Positions 15,883 through 21,552 of a stretch of DNA of 25,274 nucleotides are shown in pieces; position 1 is the first letter of the stretch, and each line of letters opens with the position of its first letter. The notes beneath the pieces are model-generated. The model did no database searches. It saw nothing but the letters and a program-made list of their open reading frames with translations, and was not told the origin of the DNA. The position numbers and the translations under genes were made by a program. The stretch is taken from positions 1-25,274 of IMG/VR virus record IMGVR_UViG_3300037071_001442. One strand, written 5' to 3'. This DNA is from a virus.

Positions 15883-16234
15883 AATGTTTATTCCCGCACG
15901 ATTCGCAAGTTTTAGTGGTTTTATATCGCCGATACATTTTACCCTCATATACACCTATTGAATCGCCTCCATTGTCAGTGCTAGTTAAAAGTGGCTCAAT
16001 AAATTTTTCTGAGGCTTTAATAACGTCTCCATTGGCTCTAACGAGCCAAAAATCATCATACGCGTCAACTCTCGCTAATTCAGCTAAAGCGTGTCTCGAT
16101 TCAGTAAACGAACCTTCTGGCAATTCTATTTCTCCAACCAATTTACTTTCATAAAAGTATTGAATCTTATCCCCCTTAAATGAAAGTCCGCCCATTATTG
16201 ACTGAAGCTTAATTTGTATTTCTTGTCTATCCAT
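15872..16234 (-). CDS. unknown protein with C-terminal Cys2 motif (120 aa)
   Basis: 120 aa. It begins MDRQEIQIKLQSIMGGLSFK, includes YFYESKLVGEIELP (27-40) and ELARVDAYDDFWLVRANGD (about 51-69), and ends KTCESCGNKHYGK with a single Cys-x2-Cys (110 and 113) plus His117. This could be half of a zinc knuckle or a redox motif; one Cys pair is not enough to call a zinc ribbon. It overlaps the next gene by 11 bp and the upstream gene by 8 bp, so it belongs to a tight operon. Function is unknown. Confidence 0.78.
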   Translation of the reverse strand: MDRQEIQIKLQSIMGGLSFKGDKIQYFYESKLVGEIELPEGSFTESRHALAELARVDAYDDFWLVRANGDVIKASEKFIEPLLTSTDNGGDSIGVYEGKMYRRYKTTKTCESCGNKHYGK

Positions 16235-16496
16235 TACACAATATATTTAAGGCAAATGCCCTGTCATAAAAATCATTCCTTTTGCCGTCTGCGATTTCTT
16301 TAACTAAAGCACCTATTGGCATATTAATTCCAGTGTTATTATACGTTCTAATAAGCCTTCCAAGTTGCCTTACAGATAAATTTAAACCGTCTTCCGCCAA
16401 TTTAATTCTTATAGCCTTTTCGTTAGTTGGTTTAGGAAAAAAATTTTGCCCGTCCTCAGAAACAAACTTTCTACCGTCAATTATTACTTCTTCCAT
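16227..16496 (-). CDS. unknown protein, possible HTH-like fold (89 aa)
   Basis: 89 aa. After a beta-like N-terminus (MEEVIIDGRKFVSEDG), residues about 25-75 are helical with the phrase RIKLAEDGLNLSVRQLGRLI and then PIGALVKEIADGKR. A helix-turn-helix-like reading is possible ('LSVRQLGRLIRTYNNTG'), but no family match is claimed. Its ATG overlaps the stop of the 47-aa gene upstream as TAATG and its own end overlaps the next start by 8 bp. Confidence 0.72.
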   Translation of the reverse strand: MEEVIIDGRKFVSEDGQNFFPKPTNEKAIRIKLAEDGLNLSVRQLGRLIRTYNNTGINMPIGALVKEIADGKRNDFYDRAFALNILCNG

Positions 16497-16639
16497 TAAA
16501 ATATAGGTTTCGAAAGGTCTATTTTATTCGCTTGTTTAATCCGCTTCTTAATTTTTCGGGGCAGACGATATTTTCTTTTATTAAGAAAAATTCTATCAAA
16601 AGCCCTTCTCGTTTTTTCTGTAATAACCACTTCTTCCAT
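16496..16639 (-). CDS. short basic protein (47 aa) between overlapping neighbours
   Basis: A 47-codon frame runs from ATG at 16639 to a TAA at 16496. Its start overlaps the preceding stop (TGATG) and its stop overlaps the next start (TAATG), so the frame exactly fills what would otherwise be a 142-bp hole in a gapless operon. That fit is the main evidence. The product is very basic in its second half (NKRKYRLPRKIKKRIKQANK), which would suit nucleic-acid binding. It is too short for family recognition. It shares only the first six residues (MEEVVI/MEEVII) with the next protein. Confidence 0.72.
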   Translation of the reverse strand: MEEVVITEKTRRAFDRIFLNKRKYRLPRKIKKRIKQANKIDLSKPIF

Positions 16640-17007
16640 CAATCCTGTTGTATCAAACAATTCTCATTTTCCATATACGACACATAACTATCCAAATCCT
16701 TAAACACCACTAAATGTACCGCCGCCGATTGTATCATTCTCCTTCTCTCCTTTGGTACAAATTCTATCAATTCCTGACTCCTATCAAAGTTAATAGGAAA
16801 GAAGCTCACTGTTACATCATAAGGTAATAACCTCCCATCCTCATCCACCGCTAAATTATCAGCCATTAAGTAAGTCCAAGATATTGGATCGGTTTCATCG
16901 CCCGACCATAAATTAGCCTCCTGTAAAAAGAATACAGTAGTATAAACAGCCTTCACGCCCTTTATATCCAATCCGTGATTCTTTGTTATGGTGTATTTAG
17001 AGGTCAT
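16639..17007 (-). CDS. unknown protein (122 aa)
   Basis: 122 aa beginning MTSKYTITKNHGLDIKG. It has aromatic-rich, beta-like stretches (VKAVYTTVFFLQEANLW, YDVTVSFFPINF) and ends with FKDLDSYVSYMENENCLIQQ. An earlier in-frame ATG at 17049 is possible but would overlap the preceding gene by 53 bp. ATG 17007 gives an 11-bp overlap, in keeping with neighbours. No family is recognised. Confidence 0.75.
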   Translation of the reverse strand: MTSKYTITKNHGLDIKGVKAVYTTVFFLQEANLWSGDETDPISWTYLMADNLAVDEDGRLLPYDVTVSFFPINFDRSQELIEFVPKERRRMIQSAAVHLVVFKDLDSYVSYMENENCLIQQD

Positions 17008-17215
17008 TAGTTTTTCTCTTTTTTGGAGGGTTATTGAATTCATACACATCGCGCATAAAATCTTCTCTTAAGACGGTTGTCTCAACGCCCGATCCTTTCA
17101 GCACTAAAACATCCATCAATTTCCCTTGAGTGCCAGAGGTCGTTTCCTTGCAAGTGAAATATCTATTACGATTATACACCTTATTCGCGTTTTCAATTAT
17201 TTCATCTATTCCCAT
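16997..17215 (-). CDS. small unknown protein (72 aa)
   Basis: 72 aa: starts MGIDEIIENANKVYNRNRYF, with VLKGSGVETTVLREDFMRD in the middle and a basic, Pro/Lys-rich tail NPPKKRKTNDL. It overlaps the upstream gene by 10 bp and the downstream one by 11 bp. Nothing in it identifies a function; the tight packing is the reason to accept it. Confidence 0.72.
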   Translation of the reverse strand: MGIDEIIENANKVYNRNRYFTCKETTSGTQGKLMDVLVLKGSGVETTVLREDFMRDVYEFNNPPKKRKTNDL

Positions 17216-17517
17216 ATCCCTTGTTCTATGAATTTACCCTCATTACTGAATACCAATTTCGTGTAGGCATTACCTACTATCTTTTCTGAGAAAGTCGTTG
17301 TGCCGTCACTAGCAGAGCGTATTTCGCTATTCTGAAGCGCTATTACTTTTAATTTTTGGTCGGCGGAGAAACCTTCTAAATACCCATACTCCCCTACCTC
17401 TACTTCATTAACCTTACACTCTATCCCAAACCCCCTATACAGTTCTACAAACTTCTCTAAGTCGGTTTTGCCCGCATTTAATTTTTGCTGATTAGTGCCA
17501 AATCCATCTGTTGCCAT
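17206..17517 (-). CDS. unknown protein (103 aa), first gene after an internal promoter
   Basis: 103 aa. It begins MATDGFGTNQQKLNAGKTDL, then has beta-like sequence FGIECKVNEVEVGEYGYLEG and VIALQNSEIRSASDGTTTF. It ends KFIEQGIWE. No motif is recognised. A TATATTTG -7 box lies 29 bases before its ATG, in a 75-bp gap that is wide for this packed operon, so it probably starts a transcription unit. Confidence 0.78.
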   Translation of the reverse strand: MATDGFGTNQQKLNAGKTDLEKFVELYRGFGIECKVNEVEVGEYGYLEGFSADQKLKVIALQNSEIRSASDGTTTFSEKIVGNAYTKLVFSNEGKFIEQGIWE

Positions 17518-17545
17518 AATTTTTATCGGTTTTACTTATGTTATG

Positions 17546-17553
17546 CAAATATA
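17546..17553 (-). promoter_or_regulatory. Bacteroidota-type -7 promoter box (TATATTTG)
   Basis: Leftward TATATTTG matches TAnnTTTG exactly and lies 29 bases ahead of the ATG at 17517. The expected -33 TTTG is not apparent at 19-21 bp. The gap (17518-17592) otherwise has no gene. Confidence 0.5.
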
Positions 17554-17592
17554 CTATTATTCCCCTTGTTTAGTTATAGAATTTATTAACAG

Positions 17593-18060
17593 TTAATACC
17601 TTAAAGTTGTCCAATGGATTAAATTATACTCCGCCGATTTATTGAAATGCCCGAAAAACTTAACCGAACTTTCAAATCCATCATTTATAGCCAGCCGTTG
17701 TAATTTAGGCAATCCCAATAACTTCCCATCCACATAAACATCAGGGGGCAATCCCGCCAATTTATAGTCAATCTTTACAACCTGAGTGCTAACACAAGGC
17801 GTTTGCTCTACAAATCTTTCAGGACTCGAATGATAAGGTCTCCCACTCCAATAAGCCAAATCCAACATCATTCCTTTCTTAATCATAAAGCTTGGACGCA
17901 TCGTATGATATTTCGGCATATAAACTTTAGGGGATTCTCCAGTAGTCAATAAGTCTAATGTTTCACGCCTAGTTAGCCCGCTCTTTAAACTTTGCATTAT
18001 CTTCTCCCGAAAACTTGTCGGCGACCCATCCGCCCATTTTTGCATAAAATATATTATCAT
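17593..18060 (-). CDS. unknown protein (155 aa)
   Basis: 155 aa. There is a helical N-terminus (REKIMQSLKSGLTRRETLDLL, about 18-38, cited by position) and then a segment with several Met and aromatic residues (YHTMRPSFMIKKGMMLDLAY). It continues through a PPDVYVDGKLLGLPKLQRLA stretch to the end. An alternative start is the Met at residue 6. Gene neighbours show 3-bp spacing to the upstream gene. No family is recognised and no function is proposed. Confidence 0.75.
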   Translation of the reverse strand: MIIYFMQKWADGSPTSFREKIMQSLKSGLTRRETLDLLTTGESPKVYMPKYHTMRPSFMIKKGMMLDLAYWSGRPYHSSPERFVEQTPCVSTQVVKIDYKLAGLPPDVYVDGKLLGLPKLQRLAINDGFESSVKFFGHFNKSAEYNLIHWTTLRY

Positions 18061-18063
18061 ACC

Positions 18064-18288
18064 TTAATCCTCCTTGTTAAAATAATCATCATCCCGAAAA
18101 AATTCTTCCGCCGATGCAATATAAGGACTCCCATCACCAACCTCCTCAATCCTATAATTCCTATACTCACTCTCATTTAAAGCCTCCAACATCCCCGCCA
18201 ATTCCTCATCACTCACCTTATAAACACTACTTATCAATACCCTTATAGCATTTTCTCTACTTATACCATATGTTGACTTACACCCCAT
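18064..18288 (-). CDS. small acidic protein (74 aa), first gene of the leftward block
   Basis: 74 aa: a basic/polar start (MGCKSTYGISRENAIRVLIS), a helix about 25-45 (VSDEELAGMLEALNESEYRN), and an acidic tail (AEEFFRDDDYFNKED). It is the promoter-proximal gene of the leftward block, with a TATCTTTG box 26 bases upstream. No family is recognised; small acidic first-gene products of phage operons are sometimes host-takeover or regulatory proteins, but nothing here proves it. Confidence 0.75.
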   Translation of the reverse strand: MGCKSTYGISRENAIRVLISSVYKVSDEELAGMLEALNESEYRNYRIEEVGDGSPYIASAEEFFRDDDYFNKED

Positions 18289-18313
18289 AATTATCAGTTT
18301 TTCAATTTATACG

Positions 18314-18321
18314 CAAAGATA
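18314..18321 (-). promoter_or_regulatory. promoter -7 box (TATCTTTG) for the leftward block
   Basis: Leftward TATCTTTG matches TAnnTTTG and lies 26 bases before the ATG at 18288, which suggests a short 5' leader. No clear -33 TTTG is seen at 19-21 bp; the upstream DNA is almost pure A/T. Confidence 0.55.
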
Positions 18322-18689
18322 CATATAAAGTTACAATAATTAATAACTAAATAAAAAATTATTTATAGTTATGAGGGGGATACTATGTCACCCTTTACGC
18401 GATTACGATCCCAAATGCCCGTACCCCCGCCTCTTTTTCTGGCGCTAATAGGTAAAAAAGGAATCTCTTATTTTTTGTTTTAATACGGGGGTTTTCGCAT
18501 CAGGTTTGTTGTATTTCGCGTGTCCTATGCGTTTACATCAAATTTGTTGTGAACATAACCTGATGAGACAAGGGAAAGAATAGCCCCCGTGTGGTGTGAT
18601 ATAACAGTGCTTAGCGTTGCTAATGGGTGATTTAGCCCCTATTTATGCTAATATGCGACTGTATATCGGATAGAGTGTTACTAAATACG
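18322..18689. other. divergent non-coding control region, left part
   Basis: No supportable gene. It begins with an A/T tract (18328-18370). A weak CGCC/GGCG hairpin follows at 18428-18444. Nested inverted repeats with an internal direct repeat lie at 18485-18590. A short, barely supported open frame of 32 codons starts at the ATG near 18384 on the plus strand but shows no coding features. Confidence 0.6.
18485..18590. repeat. nested inverted repeats plus a direct repeat
   Basis: ACGGGGG (18485-18491) is complementary to CCCCCGT (18584-18590). Inside this, CATCAGGTT (18498-18506) is complementary to AACCTGATG (18557-18565). Within the loop a 15-mer direct repeat occurs: CATCAGGTTTGTTGT (18498-18512) and CATCAAATTTGTTGT (18536-18550), 13/15 identical. 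The arrangement could be a folded RNA, a replication/partition site, or binding sites for a regulator between divergent units. Confidence 0.7.
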
Positions 18690-18697
18690 TATATTTG
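18690..18697 (+). promoter_or_regulatory. Bacteroidota-type -7 promoter box (TATATTTG)
   Basis: Exact TAnnTTTG match, 22 bases before the ATG at 18720, the same octamer and similar spacing as the leftward promoters at 17546 and 13571. No canonical -33 box is seen upstream. Confidence 0.5.
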
Positions 18698-18719
18698 GGC
18701 TATATTTAACACTATTTAT

Positions 18720-18920
18720 ATGCAATTATACATAATAACTAAAGACGGAATACCCTTTCCTGATGCCTTTACAAGCAAGAAACAAGCCCTTATTAATGCA
18801 GGGATCAGCTACAACAACGTAACGCGTAATGCCGATACGATTAACAGGAATGGCTCTAAATACTGTTTATATTCAATTAGAGCGCATAAGATTAAAGGCA
18901 GGGGAAAGGGCTTTAAATGA
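18720..18920 (+). CDS. small basic protein (66 aa) in the divergent region
   Basis: 66 aa from ATG 18720: MQLYIITKDGIPFPDAFTSK, then KQALINAGISYNNVTRN, ending HKIKGRGKGFK. An upstream ATG at 18645 is in frame but would add 25 residues of poor coding look and would lie over the promoter box, so I chose the later one. The basic tail and the helix-turn-like centre suggest nucleic-acid binding, but no family is recognised. It stands alone between two non-coding stretches. Confidence 0.6.
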   Translation: MQLYIITKDGIPFPDAFTSKKQALINAGISYNNVTRNADTINRNGSKYCLYSIRAHKIKGRGKGFK

Positions 18921-18969
18921 TTAATAATGCGTGTAATGGCTTTATTTTGCGTTTTAACTGATTTTGTTT

Positions 18970-18988
18970 ATTGTCGGGCGTAAAAATT
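18970..18988 (+). repeat. 19-bp direct repeat, copy 1
   Basis: ATTGTCGGGCGTAAAAATT here is 16/19 identical to ATAGTCGGGCGCGAAAATT at 19267-19285. The core GTCGGGCG occurs a third time at 20519-20526 in intergenic element A. It is a candidate regulator binding site. Confidence 0.55.
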
Positions 18989-19081
18989 TAAGTTAGGCGC
19001 TAATATTTGAATGATATAATATCTCCCCTCCCCTTTTTTGGTGGTTTTGGGTTTTATTGATCCCTTGTGATTTATCCCTGC

Positions 19082-19112
19082 TTTAGGTATATGTTTAACT
19101 TTGGTACTTTTG
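19082..19112 (+). promoter_or_regulatory. near-consensus Bacteroidota promoter (TTTA-19-TACTTTTG)
   Basis: TTTA (19082-19085, one base off TTTG) is followed after exactly 19 bp by TACTTTTG (19105-19112), a perfect TAnnTTTG -7 box. Transcription would start near 19119, leaving a long leader of about 360 bases before the 85-aa gene. Confidence 0.55.
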
Positions 19113-19266
19113 CTTTGTATTGTTTATCTGCTATCTATAAGATGTGAAAGGTTATTAGTGTTTGGTTCGTCCGCCGATTAAAATTTGTTTGGGTGGTGGT
19201 AATTGGTTTGTGATGGGGTTTAAATGCTCTCTGGCGTGTTAAGTGTGTGGTGTATAATGTATGGTA

Positions 19267-19285
19267 ATAGTCGGGCGCGAAAATT
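19267..19285 (+). repeat. 19-bp direct repeat, copy 2
   Basis: Second copy, 297 bp downstream of the first, with three mismatches. It sits at the transition to the AT-rich stretch containing the TTGCAATAGG repeats. Confidence 0.55.
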
Positions 19286-19333
19286 GTATAATGAATAAAA
19301 GATTAATTCTAATCGCAATTTTATTTCACTGTA

Positions 19334-19360
19334 TTGCAATAGGTTGCAATAGGTTGCAAG
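19334..19360 (+). repeat. tandem TTGCAATAGG repeat (2.7 copies)
   Basis: TTGCAATAGG occurs at 19334-19343 and 19344-19353, followed by a partial TTGCAAG. A related TTGCAACG lies at 19432-19439. Iteron-like tandem decamers before an early operon suggest binding of a replication or regulatory protein. Confidence 0.6.
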
Positions 19361-19480
19361 ATGTTTAAATAAATTGTTATAATTTACTGTAACCTTTAGG
19401 CGGGTAATACAGTATAAGAAGTATATTAGCATTGCAACGATAAATACTAACACACACATTAACCACTAAAACCTACTCAA

Positions 19481-19738
19481 ATGAAAATTAGCGAATTGAT
19501 TAAAAAACTTCAAATACTTCAAGAGAAACATGGAGATAATGAGTTAAGATTTAAAGCAAATGATTCTTTTGGAACGCTTGGCGGAGATATGAATCTTATT
19601 TTAAAAGTAGGTGAGGATAAACTAGGATTAGATTGGTTTGGCACTTGCACTAATAGAGATAGTAAGACCACTTTAATTGAATTCTATTTAAATAACGATT
19701 ACGACAACAAAAAACCAAAATTAACATTTAGAAGCTAA
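19481..19738 (+). CDS. small phage protein (85 aa) of the MKISELIKKLQ type
   Basis: 85 aa. It starts MKISELIKKLQILQEKHGDN, an opening shared by many small phage proteins of unknown function in which a helix is followed by 'GDxEL' and beta strands. It ends DYDNKKPKLTFRS. No catalytic motif is visible. It is the first of a string of co-directional small genes. The ATG follows ACCTACTCAA, a weak version of the AAACCCTGTCAA leader seen before later genes. Confidence 0.8.
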   Translation: MKISELIKKLQILQEKHGDNELRFKANDSFGTLGGDMNLILKVGEDKLGLDWFGTCTNRDSKTTLIEFYLNNDYDNKKPKLTFRS

Positions 19739-19761
19739 CCCCCTATACTAACCAATCATTA

Positions 19762-19778
19762 AAACCCTGTCAAACATG
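19762..19778 (+). promoter_or_regulatory. AAACCCTGTCAA leader, copy 1
   Basis: AAACCCTGTCAAACATG: the 12-mer ends 2 nt before the ATG of the 74-aa gene. Identical 12-mers occur at the same distance from ATG at 20024 and 21088. Confidence 0.65.
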
Positions 19779-20000
19779 AGCGCAACTAAAAAACAAATAC
19801 AATCTTTAAATATTTGCTTCGACCATAAAGGACTATTTACCTGCCCTTGTTGTAAAACTCAAAGTAGCCAATATCCTGACATTGAAAATAAAGGAGAGGA
19901 TAAAACGCAAATATTTTGCAACTATGGATGTGGGTATATATTTTTAGAAGACCATCAACAAACAGAAGTTAGAAGCAACTGGTGGGAAGCATACCTTTAA
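19776..20000 (+). CDS. small zinc-ribbon-like protein (74 aa)
   Basis: 74 aa with Cys at 23, 25 and 26 (TCPCCKT) and again at 48 and 52 (CNYGCGY), a classic paired-Cys zinc ribbon layout. The C-terminal part (EVRSNWWEAYL) is acidic and aromatic. Such small phage zinc ribbons may bind nucleic acid or host proteins. It follows the repeated leader motif. Confidence 0.8.
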   Translation: MSATKKQIQSLNICFDHKGLFTCPCCKTQSSQYPDIENKGEDKTQIFCNYGCGYIFLEDHQQTEVRSNWWEAYL

Positions 20001-20023
20001 AATTAACAAATAATAACCCTTAT

Positions 20024-20040
20024 AAACCCTGTCAATTATG
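20024..20040 (+). promoter_or_regulatory. AAACCCTGTCAA leader, copy 2
   Basis: AAACCCTGTCAATTATG: identical 12-mer, with the ATG of the 129-aa gene exactly 2 nt after it. Confidence 0.65.
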
Positions 20041-20427
20041 AAAACCACTAAAAAAGACCTCCAAGACCGCGTTAAACAATTAGAAGAACAGTTAAGCGAA
20101 GCCCGCGAGCGTAACGCAGGATTTAATAAATACAAGTTCGTTGAAGACCTTCAGACTGAAATTAAGGCACAAATTGAAAGCGGAGATATTGAAGATGAAG
20201 ATGGTATCCGCGAATATATTGATAGTGATATTGATAATGCTGTTATTTACTACAAACGCGCATTTGAAATAGCTATGGAATTGAACGCTACCCACTTTGA
20301 AGATGATAACTTTGGAATGCCTAAAGATATTAGCCAGCACGCGTATTTTGCCCTTTATGAGTACGTATATAATGAAATTGATATGAGCGGGTTAAATGAG
20401 CTAATTGAAGAAAAGCAAAACGCCTAG
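20038..20427 (+). CDS. coiled-coil protein (129 aa), unknown function
   Basis: 129 aa. A strong N-terminal coiled coil (KDLQDRVKQLEEQLSEARER, residues about 6-25) is followed by helical, acidic sequence containing EIKAQIESGDIEDEDGIREY and DNAVIYYKRAFEIAMELNAT. The C-terminus reads YVYNEIDMSGLNELIEEKQN. It resembles small phage proteins that form dimers through a leucine-type coil; no enzyme motif is seen. Translation probably depends on the leader motif directly before its ATG. Confidence 0.8.
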   Translation: MKTTKKDLQDRVKQLEEQLSEARERNAGFNKYKFVEDLQTEIKAQIESGDIEDEDGIREYIDSDIDNAVIYYKRAFEIAMELNATHFEDDNFGMPKDISQHAYFALYEYVYNEIDMSGLNELIEEKQNA

Positions 20428-20430
20428 CCT

Positions 20431-20496
20431 ATGCAAACTAACCTATTAACTATTCATGAACTACTAGAAGTGGCTCTGAATTACGCACTTAACTAA
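20431..20496 (+). CDS. possible 21-aa peptide gene
   Basis: ATG 20431 opens a 21-codon frame, MQTNLLTIHELLEVALNYAL plus N. It starts 3 bp after the preceding stop, and its TAA is the first three bases of the shared 15-mer TAACTATTCCCGCGA. It is amphipathic and helix-like. It is only weakly supported because it is so short. Confidence 0.4.
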   Translation: MQTNLLTIHELLEVALNYALN

Positions 20497-20605
20497 CTAT
20501 TCCCGCGATTTTCGGGAGGTCGGGCGAGGACGAATGGCTACCTATTTAGATGGTGACCCGCTAAACCCTTCCGCACTTAAATATTAACATTTAAAACATA
20601 AGACT
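20494..20605 (+). other. intergenic element A (structured non-coding)
   Basis: It opens with TAACTATTCCCGCGA, identical to the opening of element B. A short CCCG/CGGG hairpin follows (20502-20505 and 20513-20516). GGCTACC (20536-20542) can pair with GGTGACC (20552-20558) around a 9-base loop. The 22-mer at 20527-20548 recurs inverted in element C. The end, ACATTTAAAACATAAG, aligns with the end of element B. It is probably regulatory or a gene-cassette boundary. Confidence 0.6.
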
Positions 20606-20890
20606 ATGAAAGATTTAAAACATACACCAGCCCCGTGGATACACGAAGGACAGGGGATAATAGTAGCTGAAAAAAGAAAGGCTGTTATATTGGCAACCGT
20701 TAATGATATGACCACAAGTTTAGATTCTAAAAGAGAGTCAGTTCAAAACGCCAAACTAATAGCCTCTGCCCCTGAATTATTAGAGGCGTTAATCGGTATT
20801 CTTAATAGGAACGATGCCAGAAAAGCTAATAAACTAATCCCAATGGATATAGCTATTATAAAAGCAGCAATTAAAAAAGCCACTGAATAA
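20606..20890 (+). CDS. phage protein of the TPAPW...NAxLIAxAPELLEAL family
   Basis: 94 aa. It starts KDLKHTPAPWIHEGQGIIV and has the hallmark NAKLIASAPELLEALIGIL (residues about 48-66). This pairing of an N-terminal TPxPW motif and a C-terminal 'NAxLIAxAPELLEAL' helix is seen in a widespread group of small phage proteins of unknown function. Residues about 70-93 are an amphipathic basic helix (KANKLIPMDIAIIKAAIKKA). It is the first gene of the cassette between elements A and B. Function is unknown. Confidence 0.85.
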   Translation: MKDLKHTPAPWIHEGQGIIVAEKRKAVILATVNDMTTSLDSKRESVQNAKLIASAPELLEALIGILNRNDARKANKLIPMDIAIIKAAIKKATE

Positions 20891-20911
20891 CTAACCTTAA
20901 TACCTGAAATT

Positions 20912-21088
20912 ATGCGCAAGGAAGTATATTTTTTAAGAATAGTAGATGTTAATGGTAAAATTCACCAGCAATATTTAAAACGCTCTGAAATTACCCTTCT
21001 GCCCACTATATTAGCGGAAAACAAATCCGTTAACATTGAAAGTACTTACATAACTAAAGATCATTATAAACTATTGTTTAACTGTTAA
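20912..21088 (+). CDS. small basic protein (58 aa), unknown
   Basis: 58-codon frame, ATG 20912 to TAA 21088, starting MRKEVYFLRIVDVNGKIHQQ and ending YITKDHYKLLFNC. It looks like a single small beta/alpha domain. It starts 22 bp after the previous stop and its TAA is adjacent to the next leader motif, supporting it as a gene despite its length. Confidence 0.65.
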   Translation: MRKEVYFLRIVDVNGKIHQQYLKRSEITLLPTILAENKSVNIESTYITKDHYKLLFNC

Positions 21089-21104
21089 AACCCTGTCAAA
21101 TATG
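21088..21104 (+). promoter_or_regulatory. AAACCCTGTCAA leader, copy 3
   Basis: AAACCCTGTCAAATATG: third identical 12-mer with the ATG of the 56-aa gene 2 nt later. It begins with the last base of the preceding gene's stop codon. Confidence 0.65.
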
Positions 21105-21272
21105 AAACCTATTAAAACCTACACCCAAACCCCACAAGGCACAATGGTACACAATGGATATTTTATCCTTGATGCTGGAAATAGCCTAAAACACGTACCA
21201 ATTAGCGAAGTAATGGGAGAAAGAGCACCAATAGAAAACCCTTTACCGCTTGTAATAGTGCCGATAGGTTAA
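21102..21272 (+). CDS. small protein (56 aa), unknown
   Basis: 56 aa, MKPIKTYTQTPQGTMVHNGY then FILDAGNSLKHVPISEVMGE, ending LPLVIVPIG. It starts directly at the third leader motif and its TAA is part of the 15-mer TAACTATTCCCGCGA that opens element B. The frame is small but the leader and intact coding look support it. Confidence 0.68.
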   Translation: MKPIKTYTQTPQGTMVHNGYFILDAGNSLKHVPISEVMGERAPIENPLPLVIVPIG

Positions 21273-21397
21273 CTATTCCCGCGAATTCGGCTCTTTTGGC
21301 GAGGTTAGAGCAACGATAATAAGATGGAGATACCTAACTACCATTTAGCACTAAGCCCAGCGCAATTCAATTAATAACGCTTTAAAACTTAAATAAG
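21270..21397 (+). other. intergenic element B (structured non-coding)
   Basis: It opens with TAACTATTCCCGCGA, identical to element A. GGCGAGG and AAGATGG also align with A, as does ACTACCATTTAG against A's GCTACCTATTTAG. It ends CTTTAAAACTTAAATAAG, an expanded form of A's end, just before ATG 21398. A CCG/CGG mini-hairpin is possible at its start. The overall likeness marks A and B as copies. Confidence 0.6.
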
Positions 21398-21547
21398 ATG
21401 AAAAAGTTAATATTTATCCCCGCACTTTGTAAATTTACAACCGTTGTGGAAGAACGCGAAACCTTTTATATTGCTGAATACAATAAGCGTGGATTTGAAA
21501 CAATGGATTATCCAAAAGACCAAGTAACATTAATAAGTTTAAACTAA
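21398..21547 (+). CDS. small protein (49 aa), unknown
   Basis: 49 aa from ATG 21398: MKKLIFIPALCKFTTVVEER then FYIAEYNKRGFETMDYPKDQ. It is beta-like and charged, with one Cys. It lies between element B and a 73-aa gene that starts 5 bp after its stop. The frame is short, and position and good codon look are its main support. Confidence 0.6.
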   Translation: MKKLIFIPALCKFTTVVEERETFYIAEYNKRGFETMDYPKDQVTLISLN

Positions 21548-21552
21548 ATACC

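Larger units (their letters stand above)
18921..19480. other. 560-bp non-coding control region, right part
   Basis: I see no supportable gene. It is AT-rich and holds a 19-bp direct repeat pair, a TTGCAATAGG tandem repeat, an ACTGTATT/AATACAGT inverted repeat (19328-19335 and 19406-19413) and one good plus-strand promoter-like element. It lies upstream of the early gene string and probably carries its promoters or operators, possibly a replication origin. Confidence 0.6.

Noticed and set aside
15706-15954. 82-aa version of the small coiled-coil protein
   Set aside because: The extra 24 residues lie inside the previous gene's frame; the shorter start at 15882 gives an overlap like those of its neighbours.
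16496-16639. Likeness of MEEVVI and MEEVII starts in adjacent proteins as a gene duplication
   Set aside because: Only six residues match and the sequences then diverge completely; too short to claim homology.
18384-18482. 32-codon frame (MSPFTRLRSQMPV...) on the plus strand, also open on the minus strand
   Set aside because: No leader, no coupling to another gene and open on both strands; probably chance in the control region.
18485-18590. CRISPR array or phage attachment site in the nested repeats
   Set aside because: Only two imperfect direct copies, no regular spacers, and no integrase in the window.
19220-19459. 79-codon leftward open frame in the control region
   Set aside because: It is hydrophobic, low in coding character, and covers the iteron repeats and inverted repeat; AT-rich DNA readily gives such frames.
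20494-20605. tRNA-like fold in intergenic element A
   Set aside because: There is no T-loop GTTCGANNC sequence, no acceptor stem and no CCA-type end, so it is not a tRNA.
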